Below are positions 7,331 to 16,141 of a stretch of 27,402 nt of DNA, one piece after another. Origin of the DNA: an uncultured Corynebacterium sp. Its GTDB lineage: Bacteria > Actinomycetota > Actinomycetes > Mycobacteriales > Mycobacteriaceae. Positions within the stretch are counted from its first letter, which is position 1. Each line of letters begins with the position of its first letter. The notes under the pieces are model-generated. The model saw only the letters and a list, made by a program, of their open reading frames with translations, did not search any database and was not told the origin of the DNA. The stretch is taken from the NCBI RefSeq assembly GCF_946222305.1, contig NZ_CAMIHZ010000031.1, forward strand, positions 1 through 27,402, written 5' to 3'. A program made the translations under genes and the position numbers.

Positions 7331-7624
7331 TTAAAACACCAGCAACTGCCGTAAGACCATGGCAAGAAGCTGCAGGCCGAAAAAGAGAATCAAGATGGAG
7401 ACATCAAGGCCCACCCCACCCAGCTGCACCGGCGGAATCAGTTTGCGAAGCCCCTTTACCGGTGGATCCGTCACGACGAAAATAGGCTCTGCACAAATGC
7501 TGAACCAACGCTGCGGGCGCCACTGTCGGGAAAAAGACTGGACCATTTCGATAATGATTCGAAGAATCAAAATCAGAATATAAAGTCTCAGCAGCAGGAG
7601 CAGTGCGAAAATTACCGTGTTCAC
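7331..7624 (-). CDS. YggT family membrane protein
   Basis: A 97-residue protein with the YggT layout: a first membrane helix (about residues 4-27), a polar loop containing the conserved-looking core FSICAEPIFVVTDPPVKGLRKLIPP, then a second hydrophobic stretch (72-95). Homologues sit next to sepF in many Gram-positive and cyanobacterial genomes and are linked to division-site or thylakoid/membrane organisation, but the biochemical role is not settled. The start is GTG at 7624, 33 bases after the sepF stop; the ribosome-binding site is poor. It is the last gene before the terminator at 7282-7315, so it closes the sepF end of the operon. Identity is from the overall pattern and gene context together. 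Confidence 0.9.
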   Translation of the reverse strand: MNTVIFALLLLLRLYILILILRIIIEMVQSFSRQWRPQRWFSICAEPIFVVTDPPVKGLRKLIPPVQLGGVGLDVSILILFFGLQLLAMVLRQLLVF

Positions 7625-7657
7625 TATTGGACTAACCGTTGTACTTTCTACCGCGGA

Positions 7658-8227
7658 CTACAGATCTTCGGCGAGCTTATCCAGCTGGCTCTGCTCGAGC
7701 GTTACATCTGCTGGGATAAGAACGAAATTGCGAACGCCCCGCAGCTTCTTCAGCTGCGCATCCAGACCACGACCCAAACCAGCGGCGAAATCGAGGACGC
7801 GGGTTGCCTCGGCCTTCTCCATACCGCCCAGATTGAAGACCGCCACGTCGCCGGTCTTCAAGATCTCAGCGATTTCGCCGGCTTGGGTGTAAGAGCTCAA
7901 AGACAGGCGAGCATACTGCGGCTCGCTCTTCGCGCGAGTTGGGCGTGGCGCAGATTCCTCCCGCGCGTAACGGGAAGGGCGAGCCTCGTAATCACGTGGA
8001 GCCCGGTCGCGCTCGCGATCGCGGAAATCATCGTCTTCACGGCTGTAACGATCGCGCACACCGTAACGGACCTCGCGAGCTTCGCTAACACCGCGGTCAC
8101 GGTGATCGAGGTCGTCCCGACGATCTCGTGATTCCGCAGCCTGATCGCGGAAGTACGGATCCTGGTAGCTATCTACGTCACCAAAGCCGAAAAACTCTTT
8201 GAACTTGTTGCCGAATCCGTCAGACAT
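7658..8227 (-). CDS. sepF: Cell division protein SepF, membrane anchor of FtsZ
   Basis: In actinobacteria, which lack FtsA and ZipA, SepF links FtsZ filaments to the membrane. The 189-residue product begins with an amphipathic segment, GFGNKFKEFFGFGD, expected to insert into the membrane. A long Arg/Asp-rich linker follows (about 34-100, many RD and DR pairs), then the SepF domain (about 104-175), including GDVAVFNLGGMEKAEATRVLDF and a glycine-rich turn, GLGRGL, in the following helix region. SepF dimers bind the C-terminal tail of FtsZ, which is encoded three genes upstream. ATG at 8227 with AAAGGA 12 bases upstream. The linker is longer and more charged than in many homologues; such disordered linkers vary in the family. 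Confidence 0.95.
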   Translation of the reverse strand: MSDGFGNKFKEFFGFGDVDSYQDPYFRDQAAESRDRRDDLDHRDRGVSEAREVRYGVRDRYSREDDDFRDRERDRAPRDYEARPSRYAREESAPRPTRAKSEPQYARLSLSSYTQAGEIAEILKTGDVAVFNLGGMEKAEATRVLDFAAGLGRGLDAQLKKLRGVRNFVLIPADVTLEQSQLDKLAEDL

Positions 8228-8266
8228 CAGTTAAAGGGGTCCTTTCCCGTATTTAAAGTCAATAAA

Positions 8267-8968
8267 TCAAATTACTGGGCGCGGGCCCATGATATCCGTT
8301 CCGACACGCACCAATGTGGAGCCCTCAGCGATGGCAATCTCGAGATCCTGGCTCATACCCGCTGAGTACACCGGAACACCCACAACCCTATCCGCAATGC
8401 TGTCGACGAGCTTCCGTCCGCGAGCGAAAACCTCCGCGGCGTCCAAACAGAACGGAGGCACGGTCATCAATCCCCGCAGTTCAAGATTCTCGCATTGCGC
8501 GACTTCATCGGCGAGAGCATCAATATCTTCGGCTACCGCCCCACCGCGCTGGGGATCACCATCCGCACTGAACTGCAAGAGCACCGGCAACTTCTCGTGT
8601 CGATCCCCGCGTTCCAATGCTAGGCCCGCTCCCCGCTCCAAGGCCTGCAGCAGTTTGGCGGAATCCACGGTGTGCACCGCCGCTGCCCAGCGGGCCACGG
8701 AGTTGGCCTTCTTCGTCTGAATCTGCCCCACCATGTGGATCTCGAGGCGTCCCGCCACCACATCATGCTTGGCCTTAGCTTCTTGTTCCCGGTTCTCCCC
8801 TACTGCACCGACACCAAATTCAGCCAAAGCCTGCACAGCCTCTACAGGATGGAACTTGGTAATGGGCAACAGATCGGCGCCTCCAGCCACGGCCACGCGC
8901 TGACGCACCTCGCGGAGGCGCCTAGCTAACTCGTTCTTGTGCTCCTGCGTTAACTCCACCACATCCAC
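8267..8968 (-). CDS. PLP homeostasis protein YggS/PLPBP
   Basis: Binds pyridoxal 5'-phosphate in the cytoplasm and affects vitamin B6 and amino-acid balance; no catalytic reaction is established for the family. The Lys that should carry the cofactor is in LLPITKFHP (K38). GENREQEAKAK (57-67), the HMVGQIQTKK segment and the C-terminal phosphate-binding part SQDLEIAIAEGSTLVRVGTDIMG are all present. The full 233 residues match the family length. The listed start is GTG 8968; a GTG at codon 3 with GATGAGG just upstream is an equally good start. Such genes often sit between pgeF/ftsZ and sepF in Gram-positive bacteria, as here, with 36 bases to pgeF and 39 to sepF, which fits one transcript. Confidence 0.95.
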   Translation of the reverse strand: MDVVELTQEHKNELARRLREVRQRVAVAGGADLLPITKFHPVEAVQALAEFGVGAVGENREQEAKAKHDVVAGRLEIHMVGQIQTKKANSVARWAAAVHTVDSAKLLQALERGAGLALERGDRHEKLPVLLQFSADGDPQRGGAVAEDIDALADEVAQCENLELRGLMTVPPFCLDAAEVFARGRKLVDSIADRVVGVPVYSAGMSQDLEIAIAEGSTLVRVGTDIMGPRPVI

Positions 8969-9004
8969 CTCATCACAGTCTTGTTCCGCGCGAACACACG
9001 GAAG

Positions 9005-9772
9005 TTAGCGAGTCAGCCACACCATACCGGCTTGGCGTCCAGTTGTGCCTTCGCGCCGGTAAGAGTAAAAGTTTGTGTTCTCAATGGTGCAGCGGGGATC
9101 GGCGTCAATGCTACGAACCCCCAAGCCGAGAAGCTGGCGTGTCAGGCCGGCACGAATGTCGAGCCCGCACGTCCCTTTGTCCGTTCGAGTCCGGGCACCC
9201 GGCAGCTTAGACTCCACATCTGCTGCCATATGCTCGGGCACTTCGTATTTTTTTCCCGACGCCGCCGCGCCCAACAACGCGTGGATATTTGCGGGGATAG
9301 CGCCCAGCTCCTCCATGCGTGCAATGGTTCGCGCGACGATGCCATTGCGCGCCCCCATGCGGCCCGCGTGGACCGCTGCTACCACGCCCGCGTCCTCGTC
9401 GGACAATAACACGGGTACACAGTCCGCGGTGAGGACAACCAGAGCGATCCCCGGCACGGTGGTGACGAGGGCGTCGGTGGTTTCCACGACCAAGCTCTCA
9501 TTCTCGCCGGCCTGGTGACGTAGAGAATCGAGTTCCTTCGCGGTGACCTCGGTGACATTCGGGGAGTGAATCTGCTCCATGAACACCAGGTCCTGCGGGC
9601 CGAGCCCCACGGACTGCGCCAACCTGGTGCGGTTAGCGACGACGGCCTCAGCAGCGTCGCCAACATGATCGCCGAGGTTGAAGCTATCAAAAGGGGCCTG
9701 CGATACCCCGCCCGTGCGATCGGTAAAAACTTTGCGCACGCGCGGGGCATCAGTGGACGTGGTAGATGCCAT
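9005..9772 (-). CDS. pgeF: Peptidoglycan editing factor / LACC1-like multicopper oxidoreductase fold (PgeF, YfiH)
   Basis: Family proteins act as purine nucleoside phosphorylase/adenosine deaminase-like enzymes in vitro, and in E. coli YfiH removes wrongly placed L-Ser from UDP-MurNAc peptides. The 255-residue product has the family core: FMEQIHSPNV, VVLTADCVPVLLSD, AAVHAGRMGARNGI and the C-terminal CTIENTNFYSYRREG, so the zinc-binding His and Cys residues are present. The HAGWRG motif of enterobacteria is HAGRMG here, which I take as the actinobacterial variant rather than a defect. The start is ATG 9772 with AGGAA 11 bases upstream, only 12 bases after the ftsZ stop. Its place inside a cell-wall cluster supports a role in keeping precursors correct. 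Confidence 0.93.
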   Translation of the reverse strand: MASTTSTDAPRVRKVFTDRTGGVSQAPFDSFNLGDHVGDAAEAVVANRTRLAQSVGLGPQDLVFMEQIHSPNVTEVTAKELDSLRHQAGENESLVVETTDALVTTVPGIALVVLTADCVPVLLSDEDAGVVAAVHAGRMGARNGIVARTIARMEELGAIPANIHALLGAAASGKKYEVPEHMAADVESKLPGARTRTDKGTCGLDIRAGLTRQLLGLGVRSIDADPRCTIENTNFYSYRREGTTGRQAGMVWLTR

Positions 9773-9784
9773 GGTGGTCGATTC

Positions 9785-11104
9785 CTACAGGAAGTCCGGA
9801 AGATCCAGATCGTCTTCCTCGTCGAGGTGGTGGCGGCCTGCGTTGTCGCCGTCCTGGCGGGAGGTGAACAGACCGTTGGATGGGGAGCCCTTCGGGATAT
9901 CACCGCGGGTACGCTGCGCGAAGCTGGTGCCTGCAGGCTGCGCGGCACCCTGCTGAGTGTCCTGCTGGTTTACAGGCTGGGCTGCTGGCTGCACGGACTG
10001 CGACTGCTGTACCGGCTGTGCCTGAGCAGGCTGTGCCGGAGCAGCAGATGGCTGCGCGGTCGGCGCCTGCTCGCCACCGAAAATAGAAGCGGTGGTTGGC
10101 TGTGCGGTTTCCTGCGCGCGGTGCTGACCACTGCGCTGGGAAGCAGAACCCGCGGACGGGGAATCATCGAAGCCGGTCGCGATAACGGTGACACGGACTT
10201 CGTCGCCCAGCTGATCGTCGACGATGGTACCGAAGATGATGTTGGCATCCTCGTCGGCGAGGTCCTCGACCAGAGCCGCGGCCTGGGAAACCTCGATCAG
10301 GCCCAGATCGGAACCACCGGCGAAAGACAGCAGCACGCCGCGAGCGCCCTTCATGGTGTTTTCCAGCAATGGCGAATTAATGGCAGCCTCCGTGGCCTTA
10401 ACAGCACGGGATTCGCCCCGTGCCGTGCCAATACCCATGAGGGCACTGCCGGCGTCGGTCATAACGGAGCGCACATCGGCGAAGTCCACGTTGATCACGC
10501 CAGGTGTGGTGATGAGCTTGGTGATGCCTTCCACACCAGAGAGCAGGACCTCATCGGCCTTGCGGAAAGCGTCCATCATGGACATCTGCTCGTCGCTGAG
10601 CTGCAGCAGGGAGTCGTTGGGGATAACGATCAGGGTGTCGCAGACCTCGCGCAGGGCCTCGATGCCCTCGAGGGCTTGCTTAGAGCGACGACGTCCCTCG
10701 AAGCTGAATGGACGGGTCACAACACCGACGGTCAAAGCGTTCTGCTTCTTGGCAATGTTGGCGACGACTGGGGCGGCACCAGTGCCCGTGCCACCACCTT
10801 CACCAGCGGTAACGAAGACCATGTCGGCACCGGCGAGAATCTCCTCGATCTGATCCTTGTGGTCCTCGGCGGACTTACGTCCAACATCGGGGTTTGCCCC
10901 CGCGCCGAGGCCACGGGTTTCCTCACGGCCGATGTCCAGCTTGACGTCGGCATCCGTGAGCATCAGCGCCTGGGCATCAGTGTTGATGGCGATGAACTCC
11001 ACGCCCTGGAGCTTCTCATCGATCATGCGGTTGACGGCGTTAACGCCGCCGCCACCTACGCCTACCACCTTGATTTCGGCGAGGTGGTTTCCTGGAGAGG
11101 TCAT
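9785..11104 (-). CDS. ftsZ: Cell division protein FtsZ
   Basis: Tubulin-like GTPase that polymerises into the Z ring. The 439-residue protein starts with KVVGVGGGGVNAVNRM and carries the GTP-binding signature GGGTGTG at 103-109 and the T7 catalytic loop NVDFAD at 205-210. After the globular part (to about 315) there is a Gln/Pro/Ala-rich disordered linker of about 110 residues, and the end DDLDLPDFL (431-439) is the C-terminal peptide that binds SepF. The ATG at 11104 is preceded by AAAGG at a long spacing of about 13 bases. A 107-base gap from ftsQ contains repeats and GACAC motifs that may control it. No ftsA lies next to it, as usual in actinobacteria. Confidence 0.98.
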   Translation of the reverse strand: MTSPGNHLAEIKVVGVGGGGVNAVNRMIDEKLQGVEFIAINTDAQALMLTDADVKLDIGREETRGLGAGANPDVGRKSAEDHKDQIEEILAGADMVFVTAGEGGGTGTGAAPVVANIAKKQNALTVGVVTRPFSFEGRRRSKQALEGIEALREVCDTLIVIPNDSLLQLSDEQMSMMDAFRKADEVLLSGVEGITKLITTPGVINVDFADVRSVMTDAGSALMGIGTARGESRAVKATEAAINSPLLENTMKGARGVLLSFAGGSDLGLIEVSQAAALVEDLADEDANIIFGTIVDDQLGDEVRVTVIATGFDDSPSAGSASQRSGQHRAQETAQPTTASIFGGEQAPTAQPSAAPAQPAQAQPVQQSQSVQPAAQPVNQQDTQQGAAQPAGTSFAQRTRGDIPKGSPSNGLFTSRQDGDNAGRHHLDEEDDLDLPDFL

Positions 11105-11110
11105 AAGTTG

Positions 11111-11222
11111 GTGTCTGCCTTTCTGTGGAGTCTTTCCACACCATCTTCCTTGTAGGTCACAAGTTTCCGGCGGACATTTTTCTGCGCGTGTCGTATGTTT
11201 AAAGGTCTACTTTAAGGTCTAC
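11111..11222. promoter_or_regulatory. Spacer upstream of ftsZ with direct repeats, inverted repeat and GACAC motifs
   Basis: The stretch between ftsQ and ftsZ holds several candidate sites. AAGGTCTAC occurs at 11202-11210 and 11214-11222 with a 12-base period, straddling the ftsQ stop codon. CTTGT and ACAAG form a 15-base inverted repeat at 11149-11163. On the minus strand GACAC occurs at 11115..11111 and 11192..11188; GACAC is the core recognised by the division regulator WhiA in Streptomyces. No convincing -35/-10 pair stands out, although CATACG with A+T-rich flanks lies near 11195. Confidence 0.4.
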
Positions 11223-11862
11223 CGGACGGCATGGCGGGGTTGGATACATTCCATTTCTTGCCCTCGCGGGCGAGAACAACGCGGGTGGCCTCCGCTTTTT
11301 CATCCGCGCGCTCAGCCGAGCCCCACGTGACTGACTTACCTTCGGGGAATCGCAAAACTAAACTCTCGGCGGTCTTGGCTTCCACGCGCTCCAGCTTCTC
11401 CCTCTCTTTGGGGTAGAGCGCGTTGATGGCGGTGACGGCGGCTGCGATGGCCCTAGTGTCATCGGCCCTCGCACTCGTGATTTCCTTGGCCCCCTTGGGC
11501 GCAATGCCCTTAAGGAAAACCTTGCCGGACTCATCGACGGCGGAAACCTCCTGGCCATCACGGAAATACGCCACCGCGGCGTGCTCGCGAACCTCGACCT
11601 TGAGTGTGCTCGGCCAGGATCGAGAAACCGTGACTTGCTCCACCCACGGAACTTTCGCCACCTTCTCGGCGACCTGATCAGTGTCCACCCGAAGCATATT
11701 GGCGCTTGTACCAACGTTGGCAGCGTCCTTGACTGCAGCGGCGTCAGCGTTGTGAGTGCCCTCCACTTCGATGGAGTTCACGCGAAGAACCGGGAAGAAG
11801 TACATGCCCAAGACGATGAGCACGACGACAGCGACGATTCCGGCGATGATTTTCTTACGCAC
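11212..11862 (-). CDS. ftsQ: Cell division protein FtsQ
   Basis: Bitopic septal protein that joins FtsZ-ring assembly to the FtsW/FtsI synthase. The 216-residue product has a short basic cytoplasmic start (RKK), one membrane helix (about 5-24), and an external POTRA domain: LRVNSIEVEGTHNADAAAVK through WVEQVTVSRSWPSTLKVEV, followed by an AVAYF beta segment and the rest of the beta domain. It begins with GTG 11862, and its G is shared with the TAG stop of murC, with GGAG just upstream inside murC, so the two genes should be translationally coupled. The cytoplasmic N-terminus is very short compared with mycobacterial FtsQ. It ends at TAA 11212, inside the AAGGTCTAC repeats. Confidence 0.95.
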   Translation of the reverse strand: MRKKIIAGIVAVVVLIVLGMYFFPVLRVNSIEVEGTHNADAAAVKDAANVGTSANMLRVDTDQVAEKVAKVPWVEQVTVSRSWPSTLKVEVREHAAVAYFRDGQEVSAVDESGKVFLKGIAPKGAKEITSARADDTRAIAAAVTAINALYPKEREKLERVEAKTAESLVLRFPEGKSVTWGSAERADEKAEATRVVLAREGKKWNVSNPAMPSGRP

Positions 11863-13307
11863 TAGCTCTCCAACTCCCGCAGAATTTCATCCGCGAGCAT
11901 TGTGACGGTGCCTGCGCCAATGGTCAGCACCATGTCCTTGGGGCGCACCAAGTCTGCCACCACACGAGGGACGGCGGTGAATTCCGGCACGTATGTCCAC
12001 GGCACGGTGACCCCATCGCCGATCACTCGGCTATCGACACCCTCGACGGGATTTTCCCGTGCGCCAAAGATATCCAGCAGAACTACCTCGTCGGCCAAAC
12101 TCAAGGCGGTGGCGAATTCCTCAGCGAAGGTCATGGTGCGCGAATACAGGTGGGGCTGGAACACGGCGATGACACGCCCTTCCCCTTGCGCCGCAATGCG
12201 TTCCCGGGCCGCAGAGAGAACAGCCGTAACTTCAGTCGGGTGGTGTGCGTAATCGTCGTAGATCTGCACGCCGTTGACAGTTCCGTGGTACTCGAAACGA
12301 CGGCGGACACCGTCGAACTCACCCACGCCGTCCAGCAATTTGTCCACGTCCGCCCCTAGTAGTGCACCACCCAAAACGGCAGCCGTGGCATTGAGCACCA
12401 TGTGCGTCCCCGGAATAGCTACCCGCAATACTCGTGTGGACTCATCATCGAAAAACCGGACTGCGGCCTCGGTTCCCCCAGCGGTGACGGAGATCTCGTC
12501 GATGACGGCACCAGCTTCGATCTCGGGAGCTGCATCCATCGCAGCACGGGTTCCGTACCCCACAATGCGATATGGGCGATCTTCCGGGGAAGTCGAGCGG
12601 ATCAGGGATTGCGCGAGGCCGCGACTACCGGCGTCATCAACACAAACCACCAAAGTGCCACCGTCAACCACACAGCCGGCGAAACGCTCGAAGACCTGGC
12701 GGTAGGCCTCCTCTGTGCCGAAGTAATCGAGGTGGTCAGGCTCCACATTGGTGACTACAGCAACTTCGGGCTGGTAGGACAAGAAGGATCCGTCGGACTC
12801 ATCGGCCTCGGCGATGAACACGTCTCCGGTCCCGTGGTGGGCATTCGTTCCCGCCCGGTTGAGCTGCCCTCCAATGGCGAACGAAGGGTCCCAACCGGCA
12901 GCCTGCAGCGCGGCCACCGCCATGGAGGTGGTGGACGTTTTGCCGTGCGTGCCTGCCAGCAGGAATGCCCGGCGATCGACCATCAATTCCGCCAATACAT
13001 CCGAACGGCGCACCACAGGAATGTTGCTATCGCGGGCCGCCATCAATTCGGGGTTGTCCTGCGGGATTGCCGCGAAGGAGGTCACCACGACGGTGGGCAT
13101 CTCGCCGTCGGCGTTTAAATTATCGGCGCTGTGGCCGACGTTCACCGTGGCCCCAGCCGTGCGCAGGGCAAGGATGCTGCGGGAATCTTTCATATCAGAT
13201 CCCGTCACAGTGCTCCCGCGCGCGAGCAGAATGCGCGCGATGCCGGACATGCCCGCACCGCCTATACCCACCATGTGAACACGGCTGAGGTCGATATTGG
13301 TGGTCAT
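11862..13307 (-). CDS. murC: UDP-N-acetylmuramate--L-alanine ligase MurC
   Basis: Adds the first residue, L-Ala, to UDP-MurNAc using ATP, in the cytoplasm. The 481-residue protein has the N-terminal Rossmann signature GIGGAGMSGIA (14-24), the ATP-binding loop AGTHGKTSTTS (118-128), the conserved EADESDGSF segment, VVTNVEPDHLDYF in the central domain, and the C-terminal DDYAHHPTEV. Length and domain order are normal for Mur ligases. ATG at 13307 with AAGGAAG about 9 bases upstream. A 65-base spacer separates it from murG, and it overlaps ftsQ by one base. Unlike many bacteria, murC here is not followed by murB or ddl, which must lie elsewhere. Confidence 0.98.
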   Translation of the reverse strand: MTTNIDLSRVHMVGIGGAGMSGIARILLARGSTVTGSDMKDSRSILALRTAGATVNVGHSADNLNADGEMPTVVVTSFAAIPQDNPELMAARDSNIPVVRRSDVLAELMVDRRAFLLAGTHGKTSTTSMAVAALQAAGWDPSFAIGGQLNRAGTNAHHGTGDVFIAEADESDGSFLSYQPEVAVVTNVEPDHLDYFGTEEAYRQVFERFAGCVVDGGTLVVCVDDAGSRGLAQSLIRSTSPEDRPYRIVGYGTRAAMDAAPEIEAGAVIDEISVTAGGTEAAVRFFDDESTRVLRVAIPGTHMVLNATAAVLGGALLGADVDKLLDGVGEFDGVRRRFEYHGTVNGVQIYDDYAHHPTEVTAVLSAARERIAAQGEGRVIAVFQPHLYSRTMTFAEEFATALSLADEVVLLDIFGARENPVEGVDSRVIGDGVTVPWTYVPEFTAVPRVVADLVRPKDMVLTIGAGTVTMLADEILRELES

Positions 13308-13372
13308 CCTGTACTTCCTTCTTATCGCTTCTTGGGGCGGTTGTATCGCGTCTCTAGAGTAGGTGGGGTTTC

Positions 13373-14497
13373 TTAACGCTTCTTCGTGGCAGCGGTGGCC
13401 GCGAGAATCCGATCCGCAATGGCTTGCGCAGCCCCGCGGTGCCCGGCCTTTTCCGCTGCTTGTTCTGCCTTCTGCAGACGACGAGTATCGCGCAGCAGCG
13501 GGATGACCTCCTTGGAAACCCGCTGGGCATCCAGCTCCGCATCCGGCACGATCACACCGCCACCGGCGTTAACGACGGGGCGGGCATTGAGCTCCTGCTC
13601 GCCATTACCATGCGGCAGCGGAACATAAACGGCTGGCAGTCCGACTGCCGAAACCTCGGCCACGGTCAGGGCGCCCGCACGGCACAGAATCATGTCGGCA
13701 GCCGCCAGCGCTAGATCCATCCGGTCGATGTATGGCACCGCGCGGTACATGCCCGCTTCCTCGCTGGCTTTCGGTACCGTGATGTGGTTCTTCCGACCGT
13801 ACGCGTGCAAAACCGCGATACCTGCATGTCGCAGCGTGTCTGCCGCCGCCACAACGGCTTTATTAATCGACGCCGCACCCTGACTGCCTCCCGTCACCAG
13901 CAGGACCGGTCCATCCGCGGGGAGGTTGAAAAACTTCCGCGCTTCGGCGCGCAGTTGTTTACGGTCTAGCTCCAACACGCTGCGCTTAACAGGGACGCCC
14001 ACTACTTCGGCTTCTAATCCAGAACCGGCCATTGCTGCCAGACCAGCGCCACCGAGACGCACGCCCAACTTGTTAGCCACACCGGCGCGGGCGTTGGCTT
14101 CGTGCACGAAAAATGGGATGCGCAGTGAACGGGCCGCAAGGTAAGCGGGGGCGGATACATAACCACCGAAACCGATCAAGGCATCTGCCTTGACATTCTT
14201 GAGGATTTTCCTGGTCTCGGTGAATGCTCTCACCAAGCGTAGAGGCAGCGTGAAGAGGTCTTTGTTAACCTTTCGCGGGACTGGGACCGGTGGGATCATC
14301 TGCAGGTCGAAACCGCGAGCTGGCACCAGCGTGCTTTCCAACCCGCGTTCCGTGCCGAGAGCCGTGATGCGCGCTTGGGGCGCGCTAGCCGAGATTGCCT
14401 CGGCCACTGCCATCGCCGGTTCAATGTGTCCCGCGGTTCCTCCACCGGCAACCACGATCGACGGTGCGAGGTGTCGGGTGTCGCTGTGGCTCGTCAT
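13373..14497 (-). CDS. murG: UDP-GlcNAc:lipid I N-acetylglucosaminyltransferase MurG
   Basis: Converts lipid I to lipid II at the inner face of the membrane. The 374-residue GT-B protein shows GGGTAGHIEPAMA (18-30), the glycine loop of the acceptor domain, then FGGYVSAPAYLAA (110-122), HEAN (132-135), the second loop GGSQGAASIN (203-212), and the donor-binding stretch ending in HGNGEQELNA (296-305). The second G of GGTGGH is Ala, which is common in actinobacterial MurG. GAAGGAG lies 10 bases before ATG 14497. Only 6 bases separate it from the ftsW stop, so the synthase and its substrate-making enzyme are expressed together. Confidence 0.98.
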   Translation of the reverse strand: MTSHSDTRHLAPSIVVAGGGTAGHIEPAMAVAEAISASAPQARITALGTERGLESTLVPARGFDLQMIPPVPVPRKVNKDLFTLPLRLVRAFTETRKILKNVKADALIGFGGYVSAPAYLAARSLRIPFFVHEANARAGVANKLGVRLGGAGLAAMAGSGLEAEVVGVPVKRSVLELDRKQLRAEARKFFNLPADGPVLLVTGGSQGAASINKAVVAAADTLRHAGIAVLHAYGRKNHITVPKASEEAGMYRAVPYIDRMDLALAAADMILCRAGALTVAEVSAVGLPAVYVPLPHGNGEQELNARPVVNAGGGVIVPDAELDAQRVSKEVIPLLRDTRRLQKAEQAAEKAGHRGAAQAIADRILAATAATKKR

Positions 14498-14503
14498 TGG
14501 CTT

Positions 14504-16141
14504 TTAACTCCTTCGCCCAGGGGTATTGCGTGGCACGCTGCGGCGGGTGGGGCGCCTGCGTTCAGTTGAAGATTCGTCGCGTTCAGGTAATCGCGATCGT
14601 CTAGCACTATCGTAGCGATCCGCGCGGGCGCCTCCGCCAAACCTTCGGTTGCGCTCCCGCAGTCGATCCATCCGCTCTTGTTCCTTGGCGAAGTCTTGGC
14701 TGATCGCGCCACCTATGGGGCGCTGACGAGTCACGGGTTCACCGTAAATCTGCGTAGTGGCCCGGCGTTCCGCGCGACGTTGATCGCCAGCCAGGTGTGA
14801 AACAGGTTCCGGCAGCCACAGCAGACGGTCAATGAATGGACGGCCTTCATGCTGCATGCTCGAAATCGCTTCGGGTTCATGGCGGGCGCAGTTGGCCAGT
14901 AGCCCCAACGTCACCAAGGTGATGATTGCGGAGGAACCACCAGCGGAAATCAGCGGTAACTGCACACCGGTCATGGGCACGAAGCCCACGACATAACCCA
15001 TGTTGAAGAAGGCTTGTACAACCACGCCCACGGTCAGTGTGGCAGCCAGCAAACGCATGAAAGGATCCCGCTGCGCCAACGCGGTACGGATGCCGAAGAT
15101 GCCCAGGGTCGCGAAAAGTATCACCACGATCACAGCACCGATGAAGCCCAACTCTTCGCCGATAACGGCGAAGATGAAGTCATTTTTCGCCTCGGGCAGG
15201 TAGAACCACTTGGCGCGCGATTGCCCCAAGCCGGCGCCCAAGAACCCGCCATCTGAAAGCGAGAGGATGCCTTGGTGGGATTGGTACGACGAGCTCTTGG
15301 TAGAGGCCTCTGGGAAGTCCAGCAGGAACGTTTCGACCCACGTGGTAAAACGGGCGGAACGGAAGCTGTGCGCCATGGTGAACCCTAGACCGACCACCGA
15401 GAAAAACACCAGACTGCCGCCGATCACGCGTGTGCTGATTCCGCTGAAGAAAAAGAGCGCGAGCACCACGATCACCAGTGCGAACATCATGCCCAAGTCC
15501 TTCTGTGCCAGCACCAGCAGCAAAATGATCGCCGTGCCACCCATAAAGACCGGCACTGTGTACTTGTCGTTGCCAGGTCGTCGCGACAGGGGCAGAACCG
15601 ATGCACCCCACACAGCTAGGGCCAGCTTCGCTACCTCGGAAGGTTGAATACCCACGGGTCCAACACGGATCCACGAGTTCGAACCGACCTCTTCCCCACC
15701 AACACCGATGCCGGGAATCAGCACCGCGATCAACAGTAAGAACGAGATAACCAACAGCCACGACGCCAATTTGCGGATGGTTGAAGGCCTCAGTTGCAGG
15801 GCGAATCGCATGCCAACCAGGCCGATGGCCACCACGATTCCCTGCTTGATGAACTCGGAAAACACGCTGGATCCTCCGGCATAAGACGTCACCATCGAGG
15901 AACTCAGCACCATCGTCAGGCCGATCACCGTCAAGATCAGTGTGACGGCCATGATGACGAGGTAATTCAGCTGCGGCGTCGCTAAACGAGCCAATCCCTT
16001 TCGGGCTGCCTTACTAGGTTGCTGATCCCCACGGCGCTCCCCCGGTCGCCTATCGCCATAAGGCTCACTGCGGCCATCCCGATTGTTTCCTGCGTAATGT
16101 GAGCGACCACCTGAAGCCCTGCGAGGCAAACTCTGTGTCAT
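14504..16141 (-). CDS. ftsW: Septal peptidoglycan glycosyltransferase FtsW (SEDS family)
   Basis: Polymerises lipid II at the septum with FtsI. The 545-residue protein has an Arg/Gly-rich cytoplasmic start (1-56), about ten membrane helices (57-430), and the SEDS hallmark region GGFLGAGLGQS followed by YLPEAKNDFIFAVIGEELG at about residues 295-340, including the catalytic-type loop. The C-terminal tail of roughly 115 residues is very rich in Arg and reads like a disordered, positively charged extension (RRPTRRSVPRN). In mycobacteria the FtsW tail contacts division partners, so a similar role is possible here. ATG 16141 overlaps the murD stop by 4 bases (ATGA), a sign of translational coupling. 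Confidence 0.97.
   Translation of the reverse strand: MTQSLPRRASGGRSHYAGNNRDGRSEPYGDRRPGERRGDQQPSKAARKGLARLATPQLNYLVIMAVTLILTVIGLTMVLSSSMVTSYAGGSSVFSEFIKQGIVVAIGLVGMRFALQLRPSTIRKLASWLLVISFLLLIAVLIPGIGVGGEEVGSNSWIRVGPVGIQPSEVAKLALAVWGASVLPLSRRPGNDKYTVPVFMGGTAIILLLVLAQKDLGMMFALVIVVLALFFFSGISTRVIGGSLVFFSVVGLGFTMAHSFRSARFTTWVETFLLDFPEASTKSSSYQSHQGILSLSDGGFLGAGLGQSRAKWFYLPEAKNDFIFAVIGEELGFIGAVIVVILFATLGIFGIRTALAQRDPFMRLLAATLTVGVVVQAFFNMGYVVGFVPMTGVQLPLISAGGSSAIITLVTLGLLANCARHEPEAISSMQHEGRPFIDRLLWLPEPVSHLAGDQRRAERRATTQIYGEPVTRQRPIGGAISQDFAKEQERMDRLRERNRRFGGGARADRYDSARRSRLPERDESSTERRRPTRRSVPRNTPGRRS

Noticed and set aside
9566..11155. Long plus-strand open frame of 529 codons opposite ftsZ and the start of pgeF
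   Set aside because: It is antisense to strongly conserved genes; such frames arise from the codon bias of G+C-rich genes. No recognisable domain.
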